Shown here: positions 1 through 7,205 of the stretch, one piece after another
How the letters are laid out: each line of letters opens with the position of its first letter
Position numbering within the stretch: the stretch's first letter is position 1
Source of the DNA: an uncultured Eubacteriales bacterium
GTDB lineage: Bacteria; Bacillota; Clostridia; Oscillospirales; Butyricicoccaceae
Reading direction: 5' to 3'
Length of the DNA: 15,037 nucleotides
Assembly (NCBI GenBank): GCA_934395135.1
Contig: CAKRRK010000030.1
Coordinates: forward strand, 1-15,037
Translations under genes and position numbers: made by a program
Notes under the pieces: model-generated
What the model saw: only the letters and a program-made list of their open reading frames with translations
What the model was told of the DNA's origin: nothing
Database searches by the model: none

Positions 1-1350
1 GAAATTCTCAAAGCCCGGAACGAAAACGACCGGGAACTGAAGGAACGCCGCGCCGAAGTCCAGCGGACAGAGCGCCGTCTTGTGCAGAAGGAGGAATCCC
101 TGGACAAGAAAATCGACTCCAACGAGCAGAAAGCGGAAGACTTGAACCGCCGTCTTGCCAAGGCGCAGAAAATTCAGGAAGAGGCAGAACAGCTGAAAAA
201 CGCCCAGATGGAGATTCTGGAGCGAATTTCCGGCCTTACAAAAGAAGAGGCCAAGGAATATCTGATCAGTTCCATTGAATCGGAGGCGCGTCATGACGCC
301 GCCGTAAAGTTAAAGGAAATCATGCAAAAAAACAAGGAGGACGCGGAAGCTAACGCAAGAGAATTGATTTCCCTTGCCATCCAGCGGTGCGCTGCAGACC
401 ATGTGGCGGAAGCTACCGTTTCTGTCGTTCCTCTCCCCAACGATGAAATGAAGGGCCGCATCATCGGCCGCGAAGGAAGAAATATTCGCACACTCGAAAC
501 CCTGACAGGGGTAGACCTTATCATTGATGACACGCCGGAAGCCATCACGCTGTCGTCCTTTGATCCGGTAAGACGCGAAATCGCACGGATCACCCTGGAA
601 AAACTCATTGTAGACGGACGCATTCACCCCGCCCGCATTGAAGAAATGGTGGAGAAAGCTAAAAAAGAAGTGGAGCAGACCATCAAGGCCGAAGGCGAAC
701 GGGCCACGTTTGAAACCGGCATCCACAACATTCACCCTGAGCTGGTTCGTCTTTTGGGACGGATGCGTTACCGTACAAGCTATGGACAGAACGTGCTCAA
801 ACATTCCATTGAAGTATCCCATATTGCAGGACTGCTGGCCGCCGAACTGGGCGTAGACACCGTTCAGGCCAAGCGCGCAGGACTGCTGCACGACATCGGC
901 AAATCCATTGACCATGAAGTAGAAGGTTCCCATGTGGACATCGGCGTAGATCTTGCCAAAAAGTACAAAGAACATCCAGACATCGTTCATGCAATCGCAG
1001 CACACCATGGGGACACCGATCCTCATACGATTGTGGCTTGTCTGGTGCAGGCGGCAGACGCCATTTCCGCGGCACGGCCGGGCGCACGCCGGGAAAACTT
1101 GGAAAATTACATCAAACGTCTGGAAAAACTGGAAGAAATCGCCAATACCTCCGAAGGAGTAGAGCGTTCCTATGCCATTCAGGCGGGCCGGGAAATCCGT
1201 ATCATCGTCAAGCCGGAACAGGTAACCGACGAATCGATGATTTTGCTTGCCCGCGATATCGCGGCAAAGATCGAAAGCGAACTGGATTATCCAGGACAAA
1301 TCAAAATCAATATGATCCGCGAAACCCGCGCGGTGGACTATGCAAAGTAG
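1..1350 (+). CDS. rny: Ribonuclease Y, 5'-truncated by window edge
   Basis: Membrane-anchored endoribonuclease that starts mRNA decay in Firmicutes. The frame is open from base 1 to the TAG at 1348-1350, giving 449 visible residues; the family is about 510-520, so the N-terminal membrane anchor and part of the coiled coil lie outside the window. Visible in order: a charged coiled coil (about residues 1-120, rich in E, K and R), a KH RNA-binding domain with GRIIGREGRN near residues 152-161, and an HD hydrolase domain with the metal-binding HD pair at about 297-298 (GLLHDIGKSIDHE) and a later AAHHGD motif. A GTG at 82 is an internal codon, not the start. A strong hairpin terminator follows, so rny ends its transcription unit here. 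The identification is secure from the KH plus HD architecture. Confidence 0.97.
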   Translation, partial: EILKARNENDRELKERRAEVQRTERRLVQKEESLDKKIDSNEQKAEDLNRRLAKAQKIQEEAEQLKNAQMEILERISGLTKEEAKEYLISSIESEARHDAAVKLKEIMQKNKEDAEANARELISLAIQRCAADHVAEATVSVVPLPNDEMKGRIIGREGRNIRTLETLTGVDLIIDDTPEAITLSSFDPVRREIARITLEKLIVDGRIHPARIEEMVEKAKKEVEQTIKAEGERATFETGIHNIHPELVRLLGRMRYRTSYGQNVLKHSIEVSHIAGLLAAELGVDTVQAKRAGLLHDIGKSIDHEVEGSHVDIGVDLAKKYKEHPDIVHAIAAHHGDTDPHTIVACLVQAADAISAARPGARRENLENYIKRLEKLEEIANTSEGVERSYAIQAGREIRIIVKPEQVTDESMILLARDIAAKIESELDYPGQIKINMIRETRAVDYAK

Positions 1351-1372
1351 CCACACCCTCTCACCGGATTTT

Positions 1373-1402
1373 AATGCACCGCAGTCATGCGGTGCATTTT
1401 TA
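1373..1402 (+). terminator. Rho-independent terminator of rny
   Basis: Perfect 11-bp stem (1373-1383 with 1388-1398), GTCA loop, then a T-rich tail. It lies 22 nt after the rny stop and separates rny from the DUF1836 gene. Confidence 0.9.
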
Positions 1403-1454
1403 TCTTCCAATCCGCAGATGCAGTATGGAACACCGCGTTATGTCTTTTCTCGGA

Positions 1455-1483
1455 TTGCATTTCTCGCGGAACTGTGCTATGGT
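1455..1483 (+). promoter_or_regulatory. Sigma-A-type promoter of the DUF1836 gene
   Basis: TTGCAT at 1455-1460, 17-bp spacer, TATGGT at 1478-1483 with an upstream TG (extended -10). It lies just after the rny terminator and about 20 nt before the start codon, so the leader is very short. Called from consensus only. Confidence 0.6.
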
Positions 1484-1503
1484 AACAAAGGAGGAATTTG
1501 TCT

Positions 1504-2031
1504 ATGAATTTGGATTATTTTATCGCGGAAGCGTTTCGTCAAACCGATCCGGAACTTGCTTCCATTCCCAATATGGAACTGTATATGGATCAGATCCTCA
1601 CCATATTGGAGGAAACCCTGCAGGAGCACAAGCGTTATCCTTCGGACAAGATTATGACCAAAACAATGGTCAACAATTATAGCAAAGAAGGGATTTTAAG
1701 CCCGGTAAAAGGTAAAAAATACAGCCGGCAGCAGGTGATCCACCTTCTCTGCATCTATCTGCTGAAGCAGACGCTGTCCATAAAAGATGTGAAAATCCTG
1801 TCCACCGGCGAAGATATCAATTATGCTGCCGCTTATGACAGCTACCGTGTCATCCGGCGGCAGATGGAACACACCCTCCCCAGGTATCTGTCCGAGCAGC
1901 TTCCCAGCACGCCGGAATCCCGGGAGGACATCCTCGCGGTATGCCTGGCCCTGTCCGCCGCGGCGACCTCCATGACCAAAATCTGCCAGGAGATTGCGGA
2001 TCATCTGGCAGCGCCCTTTGATGCATATTGA
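1504..2031 (+). CDS. DUF1836 family protein (putative MerR-like regulator)
   Basis: 175 residues from ATG 1504. AAAGGAGG at 1487-1494 lies 9 nt upstream of this ATG; the in-frame TTG at 1498 is too close to it. The sequence fits the DUF1836 family common in Firmicutes: a segment reading KIMTKTMVNNYSKEGIL, then KKYSRQQVIHLLCIYLLKQTLSIKDVK, as in a winged-helix DNA-binding fold. No signal peptide or membrane segment is seen. Family function is not established; the HTH-like N-terminal half suggests a DNA-binding regulator, which is inference. It stands alone, with its own promoter and a hairpin after the stop. Its targets cannot be deduced from the neighbours. Confidence 0.85.
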   Translation: MNLDYFIAEAFRQTDPELASIPNMELYMDQILTILEETLQEHKRYPSDKIMTKTMVNNYSKEGILSPVKGKKYSRQQVIHLLCIYLLKQTLSIKDVKILSTGEDINYAAAYDSYRVIRRQMEHTLPRYLSEQLPSTPESREDILAVCLALSAAATSMTKICQEIADHLAAPFDAY

Positions 2032-2054
2032 AACTCCCTTTGGACACAGCAGAA

Positions 2055-2086
2055 GGCGCAGGCATTGCCCTGCGCCTCCCCTTTTC
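2055..2086 (+). terminator. Probable terminator of the DUF1836 gene
   Basis: Perfect 8-bp GC-rich stem (GGCGCAGG 2055-2062 with CCTGCGCC 2069-2076), 6-nt loop, then a pyrimidine tail with only a short TTTT. The weak T-run suggests some readthrough into 2087-2465. Confidence 0.6.
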
Positions 2087-2423
2087 TCTAAGCGATATTT
2101 TCCCCTGTTTTGGCTTCATAGCACGGCTCGAATATCGCCATGATTTCGCAGGGAGTCCGCCGCCGCGTTCCCCTGCTGTATTGGGATGGAGCCAACTTTA
2201 CGCATCCGAAGGGAGGCGGCAGGAACAAAGCAAGCGATTCTATGCTTTTATGGGTTCTTTTTTTTCTCTTCTTTCTCCTTCCGTATGCTCCGAATTCTTG
2301 TATGCAAACGGTTCTTCTCTCCGGAGGGAAGGAGGCGAACGCGCAGTGGGAACCGAATTCCCTTCGGTGTCTCCTTCTTCCCAGGCGGCCGCCTTGCCGC
2401 CCGCCAACCGGCAACCTGCTCTG
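2087..2423. other. Gene-poor stretch between converging genes
   Basis: No ORF here has a credible start with family-like sequence. The plus-strand open frame that crosses the stretch runs on antisense through the YhaN-like gene and looks like chance. It holds a polypyrimidine tract (2254-2282), a weak hairpin with eight Ts (2223-2265) and self-complementary purine/pyrimidine blocks (2275-2382), described separately. Confidence 0.6.
2223..2265 (+). terminator. Weak hairpin followed by T8
   Basis: AAAGCA (2227-2232) pairs with TGCTTT (2243-2248), and GAAC (2223-2226) pairs with GTTC (2254-2257) across a small bulge. Eight Ts follow at 2258-2265. The stem is AU-rich and bulged, so function as a terminator is uncertain. 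Confidence 0.35.
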
Positions 2424-2466
2424 TCTCCCAAAAGGCTGCATTTTCAGCCTTTTGGGAGATTTTTTC
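2275..2466 (+). ncRNA. Possible structured RNA ending in a strong terminator
   Basis: GGGAAGGAG (2326-2334) can pair with CTCCTTCTTCCC (2371-2382, with a small bulge), enclosing a hairpin of ACCGAA (2352-2357) and TTCGGT (2363-2368). The same purine block can instead pair with CTCCTTCC (2275-2282), so two folds compete. The stretch ends at a 15-bp terminator that works only for plus-strand transcripts. It matches no RNA family I recognise. It could be a small RNA or only a 3' tail of the DUF1836 transcript, and low-complexity sequence could give such pairing by chance. Confidence 0.25.
2424..2466 (+). terminator. Strong plus-strand intrinsic terminator
   Basis: Perfect 15-bp stem (2424-2438 with 2445-2459), 6-nt loop, then six Ts at 2460-2465. 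The T-run is on the plus strand. Read from the minus strand the stem is followed by GACAGAGC, so it is not a good intrinsic terminator for the converging ATPase gene, whose stop codon it touches. Confidence 0.85.
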
Positions 2467-4286
2467 TAGAGCCGCCTGCTGCTCAGCAGAATAATCTGCC
2501 GTTCTTTCCCCAGTCTTTCCAGGAGTTCCATCCCCCGGGCCTGCCGATCTTCATCAAACGTCATAAAGGGATCGTCCAATATGATCGGCATTCCGGGAAA
2601 CATCACCTTGCACAATGCCAGCCGCAGGGCAAGATACATCTGATCTCTTGTCCCAGTGGACAGACGAAGCCGGTCCAGACGCGCATCGCCGTCGGACACG
2701 CTGGGCTGGGACAAGTCGTTTGTCAGCTGCAGCTGCGTATACCGCCCGCCGGTCAGCGTCTCCATATATCCTGCCGCGTACCGCGCGATTTCCGGCGCGG
2801 TCTCCCGGGCTACATTCTGATTGGCTCGGACAATGACTTCCTTCGCCAGACAAATCGCAGCAAGATCTTCCTCCGCCGCTGCAAGTTTTCCCGTAAGTTC
2901 CCGTTCTTTTTCCCGCAGTTTCTCGCTGCCGCCGCCAATTCTGCCTTTCAAAAACGCAATGTCCTGCCGGAGTTCCGAAAGATACTCCCGTTCTTCCTCG
3001 TACTGCCGCTGGAGGCTTTGATACGCATCCGAATCTTCCAGCCGTTCTCTGCCGTTTAAAACATCCTCTTCGTATTGCATCCGGTACAGCGCATGGTCTG
3101 CGCTGTAGGCGGCGCCAATGATCTCTTCCACATCCTCCAGGCCGCCGAACTGCGCGCCGCAGGCGCGCAGTTCCTGATACGCCCCGCGGATGCGGCCGGC
3201 ATACTGCTCTTCCTCCTCCCGCAGCGCCTGTTCCTTCTGATACCACAGCACGCACAGGGCGGCGCCGGCACCCACGCAGGCGCAAAGCAGCGCCATACCA
3301 TACTGCGGTCCGGAAGCGCTCAGTAAAACCCCCAGCGCGACGAACGCAGCACCCACTGCCAGAGGGATTTTCGCCCGCTTTTTCCGCATTCCCCGACTGG
3401 CGCGCCGCTCCTTTTCTTCCGCAAGCAGCGCTTCATACGTTCTGGCAGCCATTACGCTTTCCTGAATCTGCCGGGCTTCCGGCAGGCTTTCTCTGGACTG
3501 CCGCAGCCTTTTTTCCGCCGCATCACGGACAGCGCTGTCCCGGCAGGCAGCCGCCAGCGCCTCTTGTTTTTCCCGAATCGCCGCCAGCCGCCGAACCGAT
3601 TCCTGTTCCTTTTCCGCAGCGTCTGCCAAATCCTGTTCCAGGCTCTCCATACGGCGAATGGCATCCCGGGTTTCCTGTAGCTGCGCCGCCAGCCGCGGCT
3701 TTGCGCCATGGCCGTTGCCGGAATCCAGATCCAACCGCTGCCGGTCCAGGCGGCGCAACGCCTCGGTATACGCTGCCGAAGCGTCCCCGCCGGAAGCGAG
3801 CGACGCAATTTTGTTATAAATTTCTCCCGATGACACCGCCATATCGGTCCCATCAATGAGCAAAGACGACACAAACCCCTTTTCATTCACGCCAAACAGC
3901 GTCTCCCCCGCTGTTTTGGCGGCCAACTCCAGGCATTCCTCTCCACTCTCCGGATCATAGGCGGAAAACTCCTGCATCTCACCGCCTTTTCCGGTTTTTC
4001 GCTCGATCACAATCCTTCGCCCCTGAAATTCCAATTCCACTCTGCCGGAAAAGGCGGCCTGGTCCAGCGGCGCATATTTTGTTTTGTCCGACAAAGTGTT
4101 TTTTGTGTCCCGCCGGCTGGTGGAAAGGCCGTAAAACATCACCCGGAGCAGGGCGCAGAGGGTGGACTTTCCTTCCTCATTTTTCATCACCAGGCGGTTC
4201 AGCCCAGGGCGAAACGTAAATTCCCTTCCCCGAATATTACCGAAATGCCCGGAAACATTGCAAATATTCACAAAGCCTGCCTCCAT
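2466..4286 (-). CDS. YhaN-like SMC/Rad50-type ATPase with internal membrane hairpin
   Basis: 606 residues. The N-terminal ATPase lobe has a Walker A of the NEEGKST type (residues 36-42). A long coiled coil (about 195-300 and 350-490) is interrupted by two hydrophobic helices (about 307-325 and 330-348). The C-terminal lobe has signature LSTGT (542-546) and Walker B PIILDD (567-572). This is the arrangement of YhaN-type proteins, relatives of SbcC/Rad50 thought to act in DNA processing near the membrane. Two oddities: the segment after Walker B ends in QIILLSSRRL, where relatives usually carry a His (H-loop, as in TCHxR), and there is no adjacent YhaO/SbcD-like phosphoesterase. The ATG at 4286 fits the family N-terminus (VNICNVSGHFGNIRG) but has only a weak Shine-Dalgarno. 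The subfamily name is inferred. Confidence 0.85.
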   Translation of the reverse strand: MEAGFVNICNVSGHFGNIRGREFTFRPGLNRLVMKNEEGKSTLCALLRVMFYGLSTSRRDTKNTLSDKTKYAPLDQAAFSGRVELEFQGRRIVIERKTGKGGEMQEFSAYDPESGEECLELAAKTAGETLFGVNEKGFVSSLLIDGTDMAVSSGEIYNKIASLASGGDASAAYTEALRRLDRQRLDLDSGNGHGAKPRLAAQLQETRDAIRRMESLEQDLADAAEKEQESVRRLAAIREKQEALAAACRDSAVRDAAEKRLRQSRESLPEARQIQESVMAARTYEALLAEEKERRASRGMRKKRAKIPLAVGAAFVALGVLLSASGPQYGMALLCACVGAGAALCVLWYQKEQALREEEEQYAGRIRGAYQELRACGAQFGGLEDVEEIIGAAYSADHALYRMQYEEDVLNGRERLEDSDAYQSLQRQYEEEREYLSELRQDIAFLKGRIGGGSEKLREKERELTGKLAAAEEDLAAICLAKEVIVRANQNVARETAPEIARYAAGYMETLTGGRYTQLQLTNDLSQPSVSDGDARLDRLRLSTGTRDQMYLALRLALCKVMFPGMPIILDDPFMTFDEDRQARGMELLERLGKERQIILLSSRRL

Positions 4287-4356
4287 AAAACCCGATTCTT
4301 ATGATAAGTATAACATGTTTTCCATAGAATACCTATTTTTTTGTGCTATTTTATTA

Positions 4357-4384
4357 TTGCATTATCATTTTAATTTGCTAAAAT
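4357..4384 (+). promoter_or_regulatory. Promoter of the amino acid-binding lipoprotein gene
   Basis: TTGCAT at 4357-4362, 16-bp AT-rich spacer, TAAAAT at 4379-4384 preceded by TGC (extended -10). It sits in a very AT-rich divergent intergenic region and precedes a GGAGG site at 4408-4412. Confidence 0.65.
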
Positions 4385-4421
4385 GATACTGTGATTACTT
4401 AATAGATGGAGGATATACCCT

Positions 4422-5294
4422 ATGAAAACCAAACGATTGTTAGCGCTCTTGCTGGCGCTTGTTATGATGACCGCCGTGTTTGCCGGCTGCGGCACCGACA
4501 GCACCGCCCCGGCAGACGACGGAAATACGGCGGATGATACCGCTGCTCCGGCAGATGGCGACGCCGCAGAGGACGGTTCCCTGCAGTATGTGCTGGACAA
4601 CGGCGCGTTGATCCTCGGCCTGGACGACAGCTTCCCGCCAATGGGATATCGCGATGACAACGACGAAATCATCGGCTTTGACATTGACGTCGCCGCGGCA
4701 GTCTGCGAAAAGCTGGGCGTAGCGCTGGAAGTGCAGCCCATCGACTGGGAAGCCAAGGAGCAGGAACTCAATACCAAAAATATTGACTGCATCTGGAACG
4801 GCATGTCCGTGACCGAGGAAAGAAAAGAACAGTTGTCTCTCAGCATCCCTTACATGGAAAACCATATGGCGCTGGTGGTACGGCCGGACAGCGGCATTGA
4901 AACCATTGCCGATATGGAGGGCAAAATCCTGGCGCTTCAGTCCGGCTCCTCCGCGGAAGACGCTCTGAACGCAAACGAAGAACTTTCCGCCGCCATTGCG
5001 GACACAAACTTTTTCCAGGACAATCTGAATGCCCTGATGGATTTGGAAACCCAGAACTCTGACGCCGTGCTGATGGACGACGTTGTGGCAAAGTATCTCA
5101 TCGCCGAGGGCGGCAAGGATCTCCTCGTCCTCAATGACTTTTTGTATGCGGAAGATTATGCCATTGGATTCCGCAAAGAAGACGTGGCTTTGACAGAAGC
5201 GGTAAACGATGCGCTCCGCGCCCTGAAAGAAGACGGTACGCTGGGCGAAATTGCCACCAAATGGTTCGGCAGCGATACCACCATCGTGGCATAA
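4422..5294 (+). CDS. Polar amino acid ABC transporter substrate-binding lipoprotein
   Basis: 290-residue extracellular solute-binding protein of family 3 (SBP_bac_3). The N-terminus is a lipoprotein signal peptide: KTKR, a Leu/Ala-rich core, then a VFAGC lipobox with Cys23 as the lipidated residue. A low-complexity D/A/T/G-rich linker (about 24-53) tethers the domain. The family signature GFDIDVAAAVCEKLG and the SVTEERKEQL stretch are clear. Start ATG 4422 has TGGAGG 9 nt upstream. It partners with the permease and ATPase downstream. The ligand cannot be read from sequence; glutamine, glutamate, cystine or similar are possible. A strong terminator follows, so it can be made in excess over the membrane parts, a common arrangement. 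Confidence 0.93.
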   Translation: MKTKRLLALLLALVMMTAVFAGCGTDSTAPADDGNTADDTAAPADGDAAEDGSLQYVLDNGALILGLDDSFPPMGYRDDNDEIIGFDIDVAAAVCEKLGVALEVQPIDWEAKEQELNTKNIDCIWNGMSVTEERKEQLSLSIPYMENHMALVVRPDSGIETIADMEGKILALQSGSSAEDALNANEELSAAIADTNFFQDNLNALMDLETQNSDAVLMDDVVAKYLIAEGGKDLLVLNDFLYAEDYAIGFRKEDVALTEAVNDALRALKEDGTLGEIATKWFGSDTTIVA

Positions 5295-5315
5295 GCGGTT
5301 CCGGGCGGAATTAGG

Positions 5316-5347
5316 ACAGAGAGAAACCCCGGTTTCTCTCTGTTTTT
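5316..5347 (+). terminator. Terminator between lipoprotein and permease genes
   Basis: Perfect 13-bp stem (5316-5328 with 5331-5343), minimal CC loop (so in practice a 4-nt loop), followed by a T-run to 5347. Confidence 0.9.
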
Positions 5348-5359
5348 CTGCATTTCCCA

Positions 5360-5386
5360 TTGTTTCCGCCGTCATAAATTGCTATA
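5360..5386 (+). promoter_or_regulatory. Promoter of the permease-ATPase pair
   Basis: Perfect TATAAT at 5381-5386 with an upstream TGC (extended -10). The -35 is poor: TTGTTT at 5360-5365 with a 15-bp spacer. An extended -10 can compensate. It lies just after the lipoprotein gene terminator and about 70 nt before the permease start. Confidence 0.6.
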
Positions 5387-5456
5387 ATAAAAGGGCGGCT
5401 GATGGGTTTCCGCCGAAACACCGTTTTGACAAAACAGCAAAGGATTGGGAAATATT

Positions 5457-6107
5457 ATGACAGCAGACAAATTTATCGCAATGCTCGGCAACATGCTGGA
5501 GGGCTGCGGCCAGACTCTGGAAATCTTCGCTCTGACGGCCGTTATGGCAGTTCCTCTGGGTTTTATCGTCGCCTTGGGCCGTATGAACCGTCATGCCCTG
5601 GTCCGCGGCCCCATCCGTATTTACCAGCTTATCTTCCGCGGCACGCCTTTGATGCTGCAGCTTATGTTTATTTTTTACGGTCCTTATTATCTTTGGGACA
5701 TCAGCTACGACCGGTTTGCCGCCTGCATTCTGACCTTTGTATTAAACTATACCGCATATTTTGCAGAAATTTTCCGCAGCGGCATAGAATCCATCCCCAG
5801 CGGCCAGTATGAAGCGGCGAAAGTCTTGGGATATACAAAATTCCAGACCTTTTTCAAGGTGATCCTCCCCCAGGTAGTAAAGCGGGTGCTTCCGCCCACC
5901 GGGAGCGAGTTTATGACGCTGGTCAAGGATACCGCCCTGGCACAGATCATCGCGGTGCCGCAGCTTTTTGAGGTGGCGAAAAAATCCGCCAACAAAAATG
6001 TTTCCATTATCCCTCTGATTTCCGCCGGCGTCATCTATCTCATTTTAAACGCTGTGGTGGAAATGGCCTTTAAAAAGGCGGAACAAAAACTGGATTACTA
6101 CAAATAA
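5457..6107 (+). CDS. Polar amino acid ABC transporter permease
   Basis: 216-residue inner-membrane subunit of the HisM/GlnP type with about five membrane helices. The cytoplasmic EAA loop that docks the ATPase is visible as YEAAKVLGYTKFQTFFKVILPQ, plus the usual FRGTPLMLQL segment in the first half. I chose ATG 5457, which has AAAGGA at 5439-5444, over the TTG at 5445, which directly abuts that site. It is followed after 14 nt by the ATPase gene. It likely forms a homodimer, since only one permease gene is present. Confident at family level; substrate unknown. Confidence 0.93.
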   Translation: MTADKFIAMLGNMLEGCGQTLEIFALTAVMAVPLGFIVALGRMNRHALVRGPIRIYQLIFRGTPLMLQLMFIFYGPYYLWDISYDRFAACILTFVLNYTAYFAEIFRSGIESIPSGQYEAAKVLGYTKFQTFFKVILPQVVKRVLPPTGSEFMTLVKDTALAQIIAVPQLFEVAKKSANKNVSIIPLISAGVIYLILNAVVEMAFKKAEQKLDYYK

Positions 6108-6121
6108 GGAGAGAGGCTTCT

Positions 6122-6880
6122 ATGTATTTGCTTGAGGCAAAAAATATCGAGAAATCCTTCGGCAGCGTTTCTGTGTTAAAGGATATTTCCCTGACCGTGC
6201 CGCAGGGCAAAGTTGTCGCCATCATCGGCCCCTCCGGCTCCGGGAAATCCACCCTGCTCCGCTGCCTTACCCAGTTGGAAACCACCGACCGGGGCGAAAT
6301 TTCCATTTGTGAGAAAAAAATGATGTGGACGGAAAACGGAAAGGCCGTATATGCCGACAAAACAACGCTGCACAAAATTCTGTTGAACGTCGGGCTTGTT
6401 TTTCAGAACTTTCATCTGTTCCCCCACTATTCGGTTTATAAAAATATTATCGATGCGCCGGTAAACGTACTGGGAAAATCCAAAGAGGAAGCCGGCCAAA
6501 CCGCGATGGATCTTCTCGCCAAAATGAATCTGACGGAAAAGCGGGATGCTTATCCCTGCGAATTGTCCGGCGGTCAGCAACAGCGCGTCGCCATCGCAAG
6601 AGCTCTTGCGATGAATCCGAAAATTCTGTTTTTTGACGAGCCGACTTCCGCCCTGGATCCCGAGCTTACCGGCGAAATCCTGAAGGTCATCCGTTCCCTC
6701 GCGGAAGAAAAGATGACGATGGTTGTCGTAACCCACGAGATGGAATTTGCCAAAGGTGTTGCGGACCATGTGATTTTTATGGACGGCGGCGTCATTGTGG
6801 AAGAAGGCACCCCGTCGGAAGTGTTCGACCACACCGCCAATGCCCGGACAAAAGCCTTTTTGAGCCGATTTACCCATTAA
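6122..6880 (+). CDS. Polar amino acid ABC transporter ATP-binding protein
   Basis: 252-residue GlnQ/HisP-type ATPase that drives uptake through the permease encoded just upstream. Walker A GPSGSGKST (36-44), Q-loop VFQNFHLFPH (93-102), signature LSGGQQQR (148-155), Walker B ILFFDEP (168-174), and the switch His in VVVTHEME are all intact. A modest insertion (about 62-88) lies between the first strands and the Q-loop, as in HisP-like members. AAGGAGAG precedes the ATG. No clear GC-rich terminator follows, only a weak AT-rich hairpin near 6906-6926. Confidence 0.95.
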   Translation: MYLLEAKNIEKSFGSVSVLKDISLTVPQGKVVAIIGPSGSGKSTLLRCLTQLETTDRGEISICEKKMMWTENGKAVYADKTTLHKILLNVGLVFQNFHLFPHYSVYKNIIDAPVNVLGKSKEEAGQTAMDLLAKMNLTEKRDAYPCELSGGQQQRVAIARALAMNPKILFFDEPTSALDPELTGEILKVIRSLAEEKMTMVVVTHEMEFAKGVADHVIFMDGGVIVEEGTPSEVFDHTANARTKAFLSRFTH

Positions 6881-6948
6881 ACGCCCTGAAAATTTAAAGA
6901 TTACCAAAATTGGCGGAAAATTTTTTATGCATTATAGGCAAATTACAA

Positions 6949-6977
6949 TTTACAAACCGGTATTTTTGTTATAAAAT
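6949..6977 (+). promoter_or_regulatory. Upstream candidate promoter of the 4hbD cluster
   Basis: TTTACA (6949-6954), 17-bp spacer, TAAAAT (6972-6977). Transcription from here would give a leader of about 220 nt containing the hairpins at 6987-7050. Consensus match only. Confidence 0.45.
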
Positions 6978-6986
6978 TATCTTGTG

Positions 6987-7050
6987 CAAAGGGATAATTT
7001 CTGTTATCTCTTTCTCGCCGCGTCATCCCCTTTGTATAGAGTGTACAAGG
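6987..7050 (+). promoter_or_regulatory. Competing hairpins in the 4hbD leader region
   Basis: AAAGGGATAA (6988-6997) pairs with TTATCTCTTT (7004-7013), ten pairs including one G-T. CTTTGTA (7030-7036) pairs with TACAAGG (7044-7050). Alternatively CAAAGGGAT (6987-6995) pairs with ATCCCCTTTG (7025-7034) with one bulge, excluding both. This is attenuator-like geometry, but no clear terminator or known riboswitch core is visible. Confidence 0.3.
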
Positions 7051-7101
7051 CGTCCGGCCAAAAAGACTGTATTTATTTTGCACCTTTGTTGGTTCTTTTC
7101 G

Positions 7102-7130
7102 TTGATGTTTTGGTAATATTTTGGTACAAT
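7102..7130 (+). promoter_or_regulatory. Proximal promoter of the 4hbD cluster
   Basis: TTGATG (7102-7107), exact 17-bp spacer, TACAAT (7125-7130). The predicted start near 7137 gives a leader of about 70 nt before the GTG start. Confidence 0.7.
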
Positions 7131-7205
7131 TGAATTGGCTCGATCCTCTGTTGCAGTTTGCGGCGGAACCTGCCAGATCCAATCCAAAGACAGGAGCTGA
7201 TTTTT

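Noticed and set aside
310..1410. 366-codon minus-strand ORF opposite rny
   Set aside because: Antisense shadow of a clear KH-HD RNase Y frame, crossing its terminator.
2281..2466. 6S RNA or SRP RNA in the gene-poor stretch
   Set aside because: I could not match the conserved SRP loop or a convincing 6S closing stem and bubble, so it stays an unnamed candidate.
2028..3059. 343-codon plus-strand ORF
   Set aside because: It runs antisense through the YhaN-like gene, crosses a strong terminator, has Pro/Arg/Phe-rich low-complexity sequence and no ribosome site.
7158..7205. Upstream TTG start for 4hbD
   Set aside because: It adds 16 residues not seen in the family and lacks a suitable ribosome site; GTG 7206 has AGGAG at proper spacing.
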